Assembly: GCF_018381315.1 (NCBI RefSeq)
Contig: NZ_JAGZSD010000019.1
Location: 1 to 64,000 of the forward strand
Length of the DNA: 64,000 nt
Source: Anaerostipes sp.
GTDB lineage: Bacteria; Bacillota; Clostridia; Lachnospirales; Lachnospiraceae
Reading direction: 5' to 3'
The translations under genes and the position numbers were made by a program. The notes under the pieces were generated by a model, which made no database searches, was not told the origin of the DNA, and saw only the letters and a program-made list of their open reading frames with translations. This document shows, one piece after another, positions 40,877-49,662 of this stretch. How positions within the stretch are numbered: the stretch's first letter is position 1; each line of letters opens with the position of its first letter.

Positions 40877-41719
40877 ATGAGAGAGAGAAAGGATGGTTTT
40901 ACTTTAGTGGAACTTATTGTAGTTCTGCTGATTCTGGCAATATTGATTGCTCTGCTGGTTCCGTCGCTTACGGGATATATCAGAAAAGCTAAGGAGAAAG
41001 CGGCCATTGTTGAATGCCGTAATTGTGTCCAGGCGGCCCAGGCAATTTTGTCAGAGCAATATGGGGAAACAGGAACTGCAGTATTGACTCCGCCTTACAG
41101 TCAGGTTCTGGATCAGGCGGAGGAAAAGGGTACGATCCGCGAGATCCGTTATAATACAGACTATAAAGTGACCTACCTGAAATATACCACAAAGGGGAAA
41201 ATCACAGTTGTCTACGAGGACGGAACGTACAGGATTGTCAGAGATGAAACGGGCGGAGACAACACAGAGTCCGGAAAGGACGATGAAACCGGCGGCGGAG
41301 TGACGATTACAGACAGCAGCGGTGCAAAGCATGAAATCACGGCTTCTTCAAAAGATGGATGGGAGCAGAAAAAAGATGCCATAAATAACGGGTATGGAGC
41401 AGGATTTGGAAATGGAATCTTATACCAGGATAAAACAGGTCTTTATGCGTCCATTAATGACCCTTATTTCGGAACGGATAAGAATCCGGATCTCACACTG
41501 GCTGACCTGGCTGGGAAGAATCCGGGGCAGCTGATTAAGATTGATTCCGGCACAAAGCTGTATATTAACAAGGATATAGAAAATGAATCAGGCCCTTATT
41601 TAAAAAATGTAAAGAGGGGTGATCTGTGTTATGCCGGAGGCAGTTATTATATTGCTCCCGGGCCTGTGGGCGAATGGGAAAAGCCCGGGCAGGGAAGCTG
41701 GATCAAACTCAATTTTTAA
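40877..41719 (+). CDS. Orphan prepilin-like (pseudopilin) protein
   Basis: 280 residues. The type IV prepilin N-terminus RERKDG-FTLVELIVVLLIL has the cleavage site G/F, Glu at +5 and one long hydrophobic helix. The rest (about 60-280) is a Gly/Asp/Thr-rich domain with a predicted acidic linker (DETGGDNTESGKDDETGGG) and tyrosine-rich end. No pilus ATPase, platform or prepilin peptidase is in the window. It shares the ctpA transcript (27-base gap). Processing by a peptidase encoded elsewhere is likely. Confidence 0.8.
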   Translation: MRERKDGFTLVELIVVLLILAILIALLVPSLTGYIRKAKEKAAIVECRNCVQAAQAILSEQYGETGTAVLTPPYSQVLDQAEEKGTIREIRYNTDYKVTYLKYTTKGKITVVYEDGTYRIVRDETGGDNTESGKDDETGGGVTITDSSGAKHEITASSKDGWEQKKDAINNGYGAGFGNGILYQDKTGLYASINDPYFGTDKNPDLTLADLAGKNPGQLIKIDSGTKLYINKDIENESGPYLKNVKRGDLCYAGGSYYIAPGPVGEWEKPGQGSWIKLNF

Positions 41720-41754
41720 CATATGCGCCAACTTCAAATTTCAGAATCATCCAG

Positions 41755-41790
41755 AGACTTCTGAGGCAGAACAGCTTCAGGAGTCTTTTT
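41755..41790 (+). terminator. Terminator of ctpA-pseudopilin
   Basis: AGACTTCTGA (41755-41764) pairs with TCAGGAGTCT (41777-41786) with one G-T pair, followed by TTTT. Repeat copy C begins directly behind it. Confidence 0.75.
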
Positions 41791-41791
41791 G

Positions 41792-41870
41792 CTGCATAGG
41801 AACGTGCGCCCTATGAAACAAAAAACGCTCTGCGAGGATCTCACTGCGGCGATCAGGAAAATCTTTCTTG
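41792..41870 (+). repeat. Dispersed palindromic repeat, copy C
   Basis: TGCATAGG (41793-41800) and CCCTATGAAACA (41809-41820) form an imperfect stem. The conserved core follows: AAAAA, hairpin CGC-TCT-GCG, AGGATC, CACTGCGGC and GATC. Core bases 41815-41858 match copy A1 at 10-52 with only a few changes. Like copy B it sits directly behind a terminator. The rest of the gap to 41977 shows only AT-rich sequence. Confidence 0.78.
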
Positions 41871-41977
41871 CTTCCTGTTGCCATTCCGCAGGAACTGTGC
41901 TAAAATTTATTAATATATATATGAGCAGAGTTTGGTGATATATTTCAACAGATATTAAAACATGAGGTGCGGCAAAT

Positions 41978-43354
41978 ATGGAGTTAGAATCCGGGATATA
42001 TAAGCTTGTTTTTGAATACTATGAGGCCAGAATTGTTTATGGATATTATGAATATGGGGATAAGCTTCCGTCCATTCCAAAGATTTGTGCAGTGTTCCAT
42101 ATGGCTCCTGCCACAGTGCGGGCCGGTTTAGCGGCTTTGGAAAAGCAGGGATATATACGCATTGATGCCAGAAAGGCATCAATGGTAACCTATAAGGCAG
42201 ACAGAGTGAAAAGAAGAAGACTGGCAGCTGAATATTTTGTACCAAGAAAAAAAGAGATTCAGGATCTGATTGATTCAAACGGGATTTTTATAAAACCCAT
42301 ATGGGACCTGGCTGTAAACAGCTTAAAAAAAGAGGATTGGATCAATATCAAGCAAGAACTTGGGCAGTCGTCGGAAGTCTGGGGAATGATGACGATTCGA
42401 TTCTTTCTTTTAGTTCTCTCTAAGCTAAACAACAGTCTGATGATTAATCTGTACTGGGAATTGATTCGTTTCCTCCGCTTTCCCTACACAGGAATCAGCG
42501 GAAAGAGGGAACCTGAGTGTAAAGAATTTGTCCATGAGACAATGCAGGAACTGATGGATCGGTATGAGACAGGATTTAAGGACGGTGTCAGCAGGCTGTT
42601 TGAATTCATTGAGGAGGCCCGGAAGGAATATTCTATAGAGGAGACAGAGCAGATTCCATTTGAATGGAATATTTACCGCCAGAGGCCGCAGCTGTGTTAT
42701 ACACTGGTTTGCCATGTGATCCGTGATATTGGAAAAGGAATATATCCTGTGGAGAGTTTTCTGCCGTCCCTGCCGCAGATGGCAAAGCATTACGATGTAT
42801 CCGTAAGTACTGTCCGCAGGTCCTTAAGTATTTTAAACAGTGCAGGGATCACGCAGTCCTTTCAGGGAAAAGGAACACAGATCAAGATGAATGTCCGGCA
42901 GATTAATTTTGAACAGCCGGAGATCGCAGATGGGCTGAGACTCTATCGTGAAAGCCTGCAGCTGATGCATATAACCATACGGCCGGTTTTGACTTATACA
43001 TACGGGAATGCTTCAGAAACAGAGAGAAACATATACAAACAAAGATTTCTGCGTCTGCTGGAAGAAAAAAACAGTTATCTTTGCTTTGAGATCAGCCTGA
43101 CTTTTATAGTGGAGCATTGTCCGCGCTCCATCATACAGGAATGTTATGCAAAGCTGCGTGAACTGACGGCATGGGGTTATCCGTTTACTTTGTACCGGCT
43201 GAATGGAAAAAGTATGCATACGGAATACGCCAGGACCATACAGGAGGCCGCAGATTTTCTGAACGCCGGTGACTTGTCTGCATTTGCGGGATGCCTGGAA
43301 GATTTGATTGAACGGGAAGAACAGAATATCCGCACTGTTTTTTCTAAGTATTAG
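41978..43354 (+). CDS. Double GntR-type regulator (two winged-helix units in one chain)
   Basis: 458 residues, about twice a normal GntR protein. The first winged helix (about 5-72) has YGDKLPSIPKICAVFHMAP and ATVRAGLAALEKQGYI. The second (about 236-305) has FLPSLPQMAKHYDVSVST and VRRSLSILNSAGITQSFQGKG. Each is followed by a mostly helical region (about 75-235 and 306-458) without a recognised ligand domain. It may bind a repeated operator as one chain. It precedes the c-di-GMP/histidine-kinase genes by 77 bases and probably belongs with them. No close family name recognised. Confidence 0.8.
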   Translation: MELESGIYKLVFEYYEARIVYGYYEYGDKLPSIPKICAVFHMAPATVRAGLAALEKQGYIRIDARKASMVTYKADRVKRRRLAAEYFVPRKKEIQDLIDSNGIFIKPIWDLAVNSLKKEDWINIKQELGQSSEVWGMMTIRFFLLVLSKLNNSLMINLYWELIRFLRFPYTGISGKREPECKEFVHETMQELMDRYETGFKDGVSRLFEFIEEARKEYSIEETEQIPFEWNIYRQRPQLCYTLVCHVIRDIGKGIYPVESFLPSLPQMAKHYDVSVSTVRRSLSILNSAGITQSFQGKGTQIKMNVRQINFEQPEIADGLRLYRESLQLMHITIRPVLTYTYGNASETERNIYKQRFLRLLEEKNSYLCFEISLTFIVEHCPRSIIQECYAKLRELTAWGYPFTLYRLNGKSMHTEYARTIQEAADFLNAGDLSAFAGCLEDLIEREEQNIRTVFSKY

Positions 43355-43431
43355 ATTTGGTGAAAAGCAACATAAAGATGTACGAAGCGGGGGCTTTCTT
43401 CTGCGCGTTTTGTCAATAGAAAGGGAATAAT

Positions 43432-46029
43432 ATGCTGTCTCAGAAAAAGGTATTGGTAGTAGAGGACAATCAAATGAACCGGCAGCTGCTGTGCGAGATA
43501 TTGGCTTCTGATTATGATGTCCTGGAAGCGGAAAACGGAAAAGAGGCTTTGGAGGTATTGAAGCAGTATGGAGAAGGAATTTCCCTTATACTGCTTGATA
43601 TTGTCATGCCTGTAATGGACGGGTATACATTCCTGTCCGTCATGAAGGCTGACAAAGCTTACTCATCGATCCCTGTCATTGTTACAACACAAAATGATGC
43701 GGAGTCCGATGAATTGTCGGCTCTGTCCCATGGGGCAGCAGATTTTGTCGCCAAGCCTTACAGGCCGCAGATCATTCTGCACAGGGCAGCAGGCATCATT
43801 AACCTGAGGGAGACAGCCGCTGTCGTAAACCAAGTCAAGTTTGACCGGCTGACAGGCCTGTACAGCAAGGAGTTCTTTTATCAGCTTATAAGAGATGCAC
43901 TCATGCGAAATCCGGAAGGACAGTACGATATTATTTGCTCTGACATAGAGAATTTCAAGCTGGTAAATGATGTGTTCGGCGCTCCGGCAGGAGATCATCT
44001 GCTCTGCGGAGTTGCACGGATGTATAAAGAGGGGATCGACGGAAACGGGGTCTGCGGAAGGCTGAATGCAGATCAGTTTGTGTGTATGATTGAACACCGC
44101 CGGGATTATAGTGATGAAATGTTCCAGAAAGTAAATGAGAAGGTCAATGAGCTGATGGAAGCAGGAAGCATCGCCATGAAGTGGGGGATTTATACAGTGG
44201 AAGACCGGGAGCTTTCAGTGGAACAGATGTGTGACCGGGCGCTTTTGGCTGCACGCAGTATCAAGGGGCAGTATGGCAAATATTTTGCCTTCTATGATGA
44301 TAAGCTTAGGAGCAGGCTTCTCCATGACCAGGCTATTACAGACAGCATGGAAGAGGCGCTGGAAGAGAATCAGTTCCAGGTTTATCTGCAGCCGAAGTAC
44401 AGGATCATGGACGGCAGCCTGGCAGGGGCGGAGGCCCTGGTGCGGTGGGACCATCCTGAGTGGGGACTGCAGTCTCCGGCGAATTTTATTCCGCTGTTTG
44501 AAAATAATGGTTTCATCACAAAGATGGACCAATATGTCTGGGAAAAAACATGTGAGAAGCTCAGAGAATGGAAGGATAAAGGGTATCCGGCGATTCCGGT
44601 ATCAGTCAATGTGTCCAGAGCGGATATTTATAATGCTGATCTTCCTGATATCCTGCAGAGAATCCTGCAGAAATATAAACTTGATCCTTCCTGGCTGCAT
44701 CTGGAGATTACAGAAAGTGCCTATACAGAGACGCCGTCCCAGATCATTGAAGTTGTTTCCCGCCTGAGAGAGCTGGGGTTTGTCATTGAGATGGATGACT
44801 TCGGAAGCGGATATTCTTCGCTGAACATGCTGAATAATATGCCTATTGATATTTTAAAACTGGATATGAAATTCATTCAGAGCGAAACTGCAAAGCCAGT
44901 AAGCCAGGGTATCCTTAAATTTATCATTAATCTGGCACGGTGGATGCATCTCAGCGTGGTGGCAGAAGGCGTGGAAACAAAGGATCAGCTGGAACGCCTC
45001 AGGGAAATAGGATGTGATTATGTGCAGGGGTATTATTTTGCAAAACCTATGCCATGTACAGAGTTTGAGAAACTGCTGTCAAAAGGTGCGGCAAACTCTC
45101 TGGTCACTGAAAAAAGTGAGACAGTGTGCCGGACAGGGGGGAAGAGTATACTTTTGATTGCAGAAGAAGATCGGGTATTCAGGGAAAAGATAAAAAAGGA
45201 CCTGGAAGAAGAGTATCAAGTGCTTGATGCGGACGGCGGAGACGGAATCATGGATGCAGTAAAGGAACATGAAAATGAGATAGCAGCAGTCGTATTAAGC
45301 CTGACATACCCTGAATTGGACGGCTGTCTTATGTTAAAACAGATGAAAGAAGACAGAACATGCAGAAATATACCAGTCATTGCTGCTGCAGAACCAGATG
45401 CCCGGACGGAGGAGAAGGCACTGGAAGCGGGGGCGGATGATTTTATCGGCAGGCCGTTTTTTGCAAAGAGTCTGCTGAACAGAATACGGCGGGCATCAGA
45501 TATTAATGCATATCATATGCATGAGAGGGTTCTGCAGGATGAAGAATTCCAGGATTATCAGACAGGACTGCTGAACCGGAAAGGGCTGAAAGCGGCTGTA
45601 AAGTCACTCAGGGAAGAAGACATGCCTTTGGCGGTTTACTTATTCCGCCTGAATACATCGGAACAAAAGAACAATATAAGAGATGAGCAGATTTATGAAC
45701 TTGGCACAATTTTGCGTACATATACAAGAAGAAGCGATATACTTGGCAGGTTCAGCGGGAATGAATTTCTGGCTGTTATGAAACAGGCAGGATCAGGCGA
45801 TTTTATTGTGAAAAAAGGGGAAGAAATCTGCACAGCAGTTAAGGATGCCTGCGGCGGAGGAAAAGACATCATCTGTTCAGCAGGGGCAGTTCTGTTAGAA
45901 GAAGGCGATACAATAGCTGCAGCCATTGAACGGGCAGGGCAGGTGCTGAACTGTACAGAAACAGAAGGTATGGAGGGCTGCCGTTTATGGAGGGGAGAAA
46001 TCTATGGGCAAACTAATGAATGCAAGTGA
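43432..46029 (+). CDS. Response regulator with EAL phosphodiesterase and degenerate GGDEF domains
   Basis: 865 residues in order: REC1 (1-125, Asp 56 in LLDIVMPVMDG), GGDEF1 (about 140-300, signature replaced by RLNADQF), EAL (about 308-550), REC2 (about 570-690, acceptor Asp replaced in VLSLTYPELDG) and GGDEF2 (about 705-865, SGNEF in place of GGDEF). The EAL domain keeps EALVRW, NVSRADI, ITESAYTE, DDFGSGYSSLNML, VAEGVET and QGYYFAKPMP, so c-di-GMP hydrolysis is likely. Both GGDEF units look inactive. It overlaps the histidine-kinase gene by 26 bases. Confidence 0.88.
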   Translation: MLSQKKVLVVEDNQMNRQLLCEILASDYDVLEAENGKEALEVLKQYGEGISLILLDIVMPVMDGYTFLSVMKADKAYSSIPVIVTTQNDAESDELSALSHGAADFVAKPYRPQIILHRAAGIINLRETAAVVNQVKFDRLTGLYSKEFFYQLIRDALMRNPEGQYDIICSDIENFKLVNDVFGAPAGDHLLCGVARMYKEGIDGNGVCGRLNADQFVCMIEHRRDYSDEMFQKVNEKVNELMEAGSIAMKWGIYTVEDRELSVEQMCDRALLAARSIKGQYGKYFAFYDDKLRSRLLHDQAITDSMEEALEENQFQVYLQPKYRIMDGSLAGAEALVRWDHPEWGLQSPANFIPLFENNGFITKMDQYVWEKTCEKLREWKDKGYPAIPVSVNVSRADIYNADLPDILQRILQKYKLDPSWLHLEITESAYTETPSQIIEVVSRLRELGFVIEMDDFGSGYSSLNMLNNMPIDILKLDMKFIQSETAKPVSQGILKFIINLARWMHLSVVAEGVETKDQLERLREIGCDYVQGYYFAKPMPCTEFEKLLSKGAANSLVTEKSETVCRTGGKSILLIAEEDRVFREKIKKDLEEEYQVLDADGGDGIMDAVKEHENEIAAVVLSLTYPELDGCLMLKQMKEDRTCRNIPVIAAAEPDARTEEKALEAGADDFIGRPFFAKSLLNRIRRASDINAYHMHERVLQDEEFQDYQTGLLNRKGLKAAVKSLREEDMPLAVYLFRLNTSEQKNNIRDEQIYELGTILRTYTRRSDILGRFSGNEFLAVMKQAGSGDFIVKKGEEICTAVKDACGGGKDIICSAGAVLLEEGDTIAAAIERAGQVLNCTETEGMEGCRLWRGEIYGQTNECK

Positions 46030-49000
46030 GACTGTCCGGGAGCTCTGTACCTGCTGGTTTGAATTGCGCGATGCAGAAAAAACAGCGGAGTATCTGTCGG
46101 ATGATATTAAATTTATCGGTACAGGAGAGAAGGAATATGCCTGCGGCAGAGAGGAAATGGTCCAGTATCTGCATCAGGATATCAGAGAGATTCCTGAGCC
46201 GTTTCAAACGGAATGTGAGGTTGTCTATGAACAGGTTTTGGATGACCGCATCCGGATGATATTTGAAGAGATCACACTCAGAAACTCTGTATATGCCTGG
46301 CGTGTACGGGGAATCTTCAATATGGAAAAGCACGGGACGCGGTGGCTGGTGCGCAGTCTCCATTTTTCTGAAGCAGCGGCGAGCCAGGGGGAAGAGGAGC
46401 ATTATCCCAAGACATTGGTAGTTGAAAATATTTCAGGACAGCGCCAAAAGATACTGAATGATTCACTTGCCGGAGGAATGATCGGAGGATATCTGGAAAA
46501 AGGATTTCCATTTTATTTCATCAACCGGAGAATGCTGCAGTATTTGGGATATGAGAATGAAGAAGAGTTTGTCGGAGATATCCATGGACTGCTGCCCAAC
46601 AGCATTCATCATGAGGACCGCGCAGAAGCTGTAGCCAGCGCAAAGCGGCAAATGGATGAAAACGGCGAATACACACTGGAATACAGGATGCGGAAAAAAG
46701 ACGGATCTTATATATGGGTTCATGATGTAGCACACCGGGTGGAGACTGAGGACGGACGTGATGCAATAATTTCAGTGTGCATTGATGTGACGGCCCAAAT
46801 GAAGGCTCAGAACGAAATATCACATATGTATAATAATATTCCCGGAGCTGTTTTCCGCTGCCGGTTTGATGAGGGCTTCTCTGTTATAGCGGCAAATGAC
46901 GGGCTGTATGAGTTCTTAGGGTATACCCGGGAAGAATTTGCGGCCATGGGGAATCAAATGGCTGCAGTGATTTATCCGGATGATTTGATTATAATGGCGG
47001 ACAGTCTGAAGGAACAGCTTAAGAAAGGGAATACACTGCACAATGAAAGCAGGCTGATACGGAAAGACGGTAAGATCAAATGGATCTCCATTAAGGCACA
47101 GCTGCTCACTGAGGAGGATGGAGAACAGTATTTTTACTGTGTTTTTGTGGATATTACAGAAGAAAAACTTCTGCAGGAGCGTGTCAAAGAGCTCTATGAA
47201 AATGAACTGGCCTATTTTGCTGAATTGTCTTCTGACGGAAGAAGCATTCAGGGACGGATGAATGTGACCCAGGACGTGGTGGAAAATTATGTGGCTGCCC
47301 CGGAAGTGGCCCTGACTGGTGCAGGAAAGAGTTACACGTACACAGTCCAAAAGCTGATTGAGTCGGCAGCTGATCCTGAATACGGGAAAAAAATCGGTAA
47401 GGTATTAGAGCGGGAAAATATAATAAAGGATTTTGCAGCAGGTAAAGTGGATTATAAATTCCATTATCTCAGAAAGAGGAAAGACGGGAGTGCTTTTTGG
47501 AGCAATACGAATTTCCGGTCCTATTTAAACCCCGAGACCGGGGATATCATTGTGTTTTTTTACACCTATGATGAGACAGAACAGAAGATGCAGAAAAAAC
47601 TGCTCAACAAAATCACAGACCTGGACTTTGATATGATTGTGGATATTGATATTGTCCATGATACTCACCGGCTGTTTACGCTTAATCAAAAGGTCAGGAA
47701 CACAGTTCCTATACAGGGGGAATTCCAGAAGGAAATCCATAAGATGGCCGAACAGTTTATGGAGGAAGAAGCCAGAAAGACCTACCTTGAAAATTTAAAT
47801 TATGAGTATATGATCCGTAAGCTGTCAGAGCAGGATTCTTATTCTTTTTTGGTGGAAATGAAAGACCTGGAGGGAAATCTGCAGGTGAAGCGGTGTGAAG
47901 TGTTTTATATTGACAGGGATCTGGGGCGTGTTTGTCTGGCCAGGACAGATGTGACGGATATTGTCCGGCAGGAACAAAGGCAGAAACATGAACTGGCTGC
48001 CGCTCTTGCAGGGGCAGAGCAGGCAAATGCAGCGAAATCAGACTTTCTGTCCCGGATGAGCCATGAAATCCGTACCCCTATGAATGCTATCATTGGTATG
48101 TGTGCCATAGCAGCCCAGTCTATAGGAGACGATGCCAAGGTGGAAGACTGTATTTCCAAAATCGGCATTTCTTCAAGATATCTGCTGGCATTGATCAATG
48201 ACATTCTGGATATGAGCCGGATTGAGAGCGGAAAAATGCTTCTGAAAAATGAAAAGATCCCTATGGAAGAGTTTCTCAATGGAGTTAATTCCATCTGCTA
48301 TGCCCAGGCAGAAGCAAAGGGGGTCGACTATGAGTGCATTGTTGACCCAATGATTGCTGATTTCTATATCGGTGATGCGATGAAGCTTCAGCAGGTATTG
48401 ATTAATATCATTGGAAATGCAGTAAAGTTTACGGAGGAGGGAGGAAAGATTACCTTTTCTACCGTCAGATATAAAAAGACGAAAAATGATGTGATACTGC
48501 GTTTTATTATAAATGATACGGGAATCGGCATGAGTGATGATTTCCTTCCGCATATCTTTGAAACCTTTTCCCAGGAGAGCGGGGGAATCACTTCAGTTTA
48601 CGGCGGAACCGGCCTTGGGCTGCCCATCTCCAAGAGTATTGTGGATATGATGGACGGAAGAATCACAGTCCGCTCTATCAAGGGTGTGGGATCTGAATTT
48701 ACAGTGGACGTGAAGCTGGGTATTACAGAGGAAGAAAAGCACAGGCACAATCAAAAACAGCAAAATTATAATTTCTCACATCTCAGCACGCTGGTTGTTG
48801 ATGATGACGTGGCGGTATGCGAAAGTGCCATTGTCACACTGAAGGAAATGGGAATTAAAGCAGAGTGGGTAGACAGCGGGCGCAAGGCTGTGGAACGGGT
48901 ACAGTTTTTATGGGAAAATGAAAAATATTTTGATATGATCCTGATCGACTGGAAGATGCCGGAGATGGATGGCATTGAGACTGCCCGGCGTATACGGAGC

Positions 49001-49591
49001 ATTGTGGGACCGGAAGTGACGATCATTATTATGACCGCCTATGACTGGACTTCCATTGAGCATGAGGCGAAACTGGCAGGAGTGAACCTGCTGATGAGCA
49101 AGCCGATGTTTAAGGCCTCCCTGGTTTCTGCCTTTACAAAAGTATTCTGCCAGAGGGAAGAAGAGAAGGAACAGAAGAAAGAACCGGACTTTGATTTTAC
49201 CGGGAAAAGGGTTCTTTTAGTGGAAGATAATGCCCTGAATACTGAGATTGCAAAGATGCTTCTGGAGGGCAAAGGATTTGATGTGGAGACGGCAGAAAAT
49301 GGTTTGAGAGCCATGGAGCTGTTCAGTAAATCAGAAGCAGGATACTATGATGCTATTCTAATGGATATCCGTATGCCAATCATGGACGGACTTACGGCCG
49401 CTGCCAACATAAGGAATCTGAGCAACAAAGATGCGGAGGACATCCCGATTATAGCTATGACTGCAAATGCATTTGACGATGACGTTGAAAAAAGCAAGGC
49501 GGCCGGGATGAACGCTCATCTGGCTAAGCCGATTGAACCGGAACGGCTGTATCGGACGCTGTATGATTTTATATTTTGTGCATCCGAGTGA
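46004..49591 (+). CDS. Hybrid histidine kinase: SnoaL-like, PAS x3, HisKA-HATPase, REC x2
   Basis: 1195 residues with no clear membrane segment. A SnoaL-like domain (about 5-130) is followed by PAS domains near 150-265 (with RMRKKDGSYIWVHDV), 275-385 and 400-520. HisKA has the phospho-histidine in SHEIRTPMNAIIG (about 686). The HATPase has NIIGNAVKFTEEGG, NDTGIGM and YGGTGLGLPISK. REC1 (about 927-1050) has LIDWKMPEMDG and REC2 (about 1068-1190) LMDIRMPIMDG, both with acceptor Asp. A cytoplasmic signal is likely. It ends at a strong terminator. Confidence 0.9.
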   Translation: MGKLMNASETVRELCTCWFELRDAEKTAEYLSDDIKFIGTGEKEYACGREEMVQYLHQDIREIPEPFQTECEVVYEQVLDDRIRMIFEEITLRNSVYAWRVRGIFNMEKHGTRWLVRSLHFSEAAASQGEEEHYPKTLVVENISGQRQKILNDSLAGGMIGGYLEKGFPFYFINRRMLQYLGYENEEEFVGDIHGLLPNSIHHEDRAEAVASAKRQMDENGEYTLEYRMRKKDGSYIWVHDVAHRVETEDGRDAIISVCIDVTAQMKAQNEISHMYNNIPGAVFRCRFDEGFSVIAANDGLYEFLGYTREEFAAMGNQMAAVIYPDDLIIMADSLKEQLKKGNTLHNESRLIRKDGKIKWISIKAQLLTEEDGEQYFYCVFVDITEEKLLQERVKELYENELAYFAELSSDGRSIQGRMNVTQDVVENYVAAPEVALTGAGKSYTYTVQKLIESAADPEYGKKIGKVLERENIIKDFAAGKVDYKFHYLRKRKDGSAFWSNTNFRSYLNPETGDIIVFFYTYDETEQKMQKKLLNKITDLDFDMIVDIDIVHDTHRLFTLNQKVRNTVPIQGEFQKEIHKMAEQFMEEEARKTYLENLNYEYMIRKLSEQDSYSFLVEMKDLEGNLQVKRCEVFYIDRDLGRVCLARTDVTDIVRQEQRQKHELAAALAGAEQANAAKSDFLSRMSHEIRTPMNAIIGMCAIAAQSIGDDAKVEDCISKIGISSRYLLALINDILDMSRIESGKMLLKNEKIPMEEFLNGVNSICYAQAEAKGVDYECIVDPMIADFYIGDAMKLQQVLINIIGNAVKFTEEGGKITFSTVRYKKTKNDVILRFIINDTGIGMSDDFLPHIFETFSQESGGITSVYGGTGLGLPISKSIVDMMDGRITVRSIKGVGSEFTVDVKLGITEEEKHRHNQKQQNYNFSHLSTLVVDDDVAVCESAIVTLKEMGIKAEWVDSGRKAVERVQFLWENEKYFDMILIDWKMPEMDGIETARRIRSIVGPEVTIIIMTAYDWTSIEHEAKLAGVNLLMSKPMFKASLVSAFTKVFCQREEEKEQKKEPDFDFTGKRVLLVEDNALNTEIAKMLLEGKGFDVETAENGLRAMELFSKSEAGYYDAILMDIRMPIMDGLTAAANIRNLSNKDAEDIPIIAMTANAFDDDVEKSKAAGMNAHLAKPIEPERLYRTLYDFIFCASE

Positions 49592-49600
49592 AAACAGAGA

Positions 49601-49650
49601 AAAGAAGGCTGCATACATCAGAAATTGACTTGATGTATGCAGCCTTCTTT
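49601..49650. terminator. Bidirectional terminator between convergent genes
   Basis: A perfect 20-base stem (49601-49620 with 49631-49650) with a ten-base loop. The arms begin AAAGAAGGC and end GCCTTCTTT, so each strand has a T tract. It serves the kinase operon and the surface-protein gene. Confidence 0.9.
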
Positions 49651-49662
49651 CATGAACCGGAA

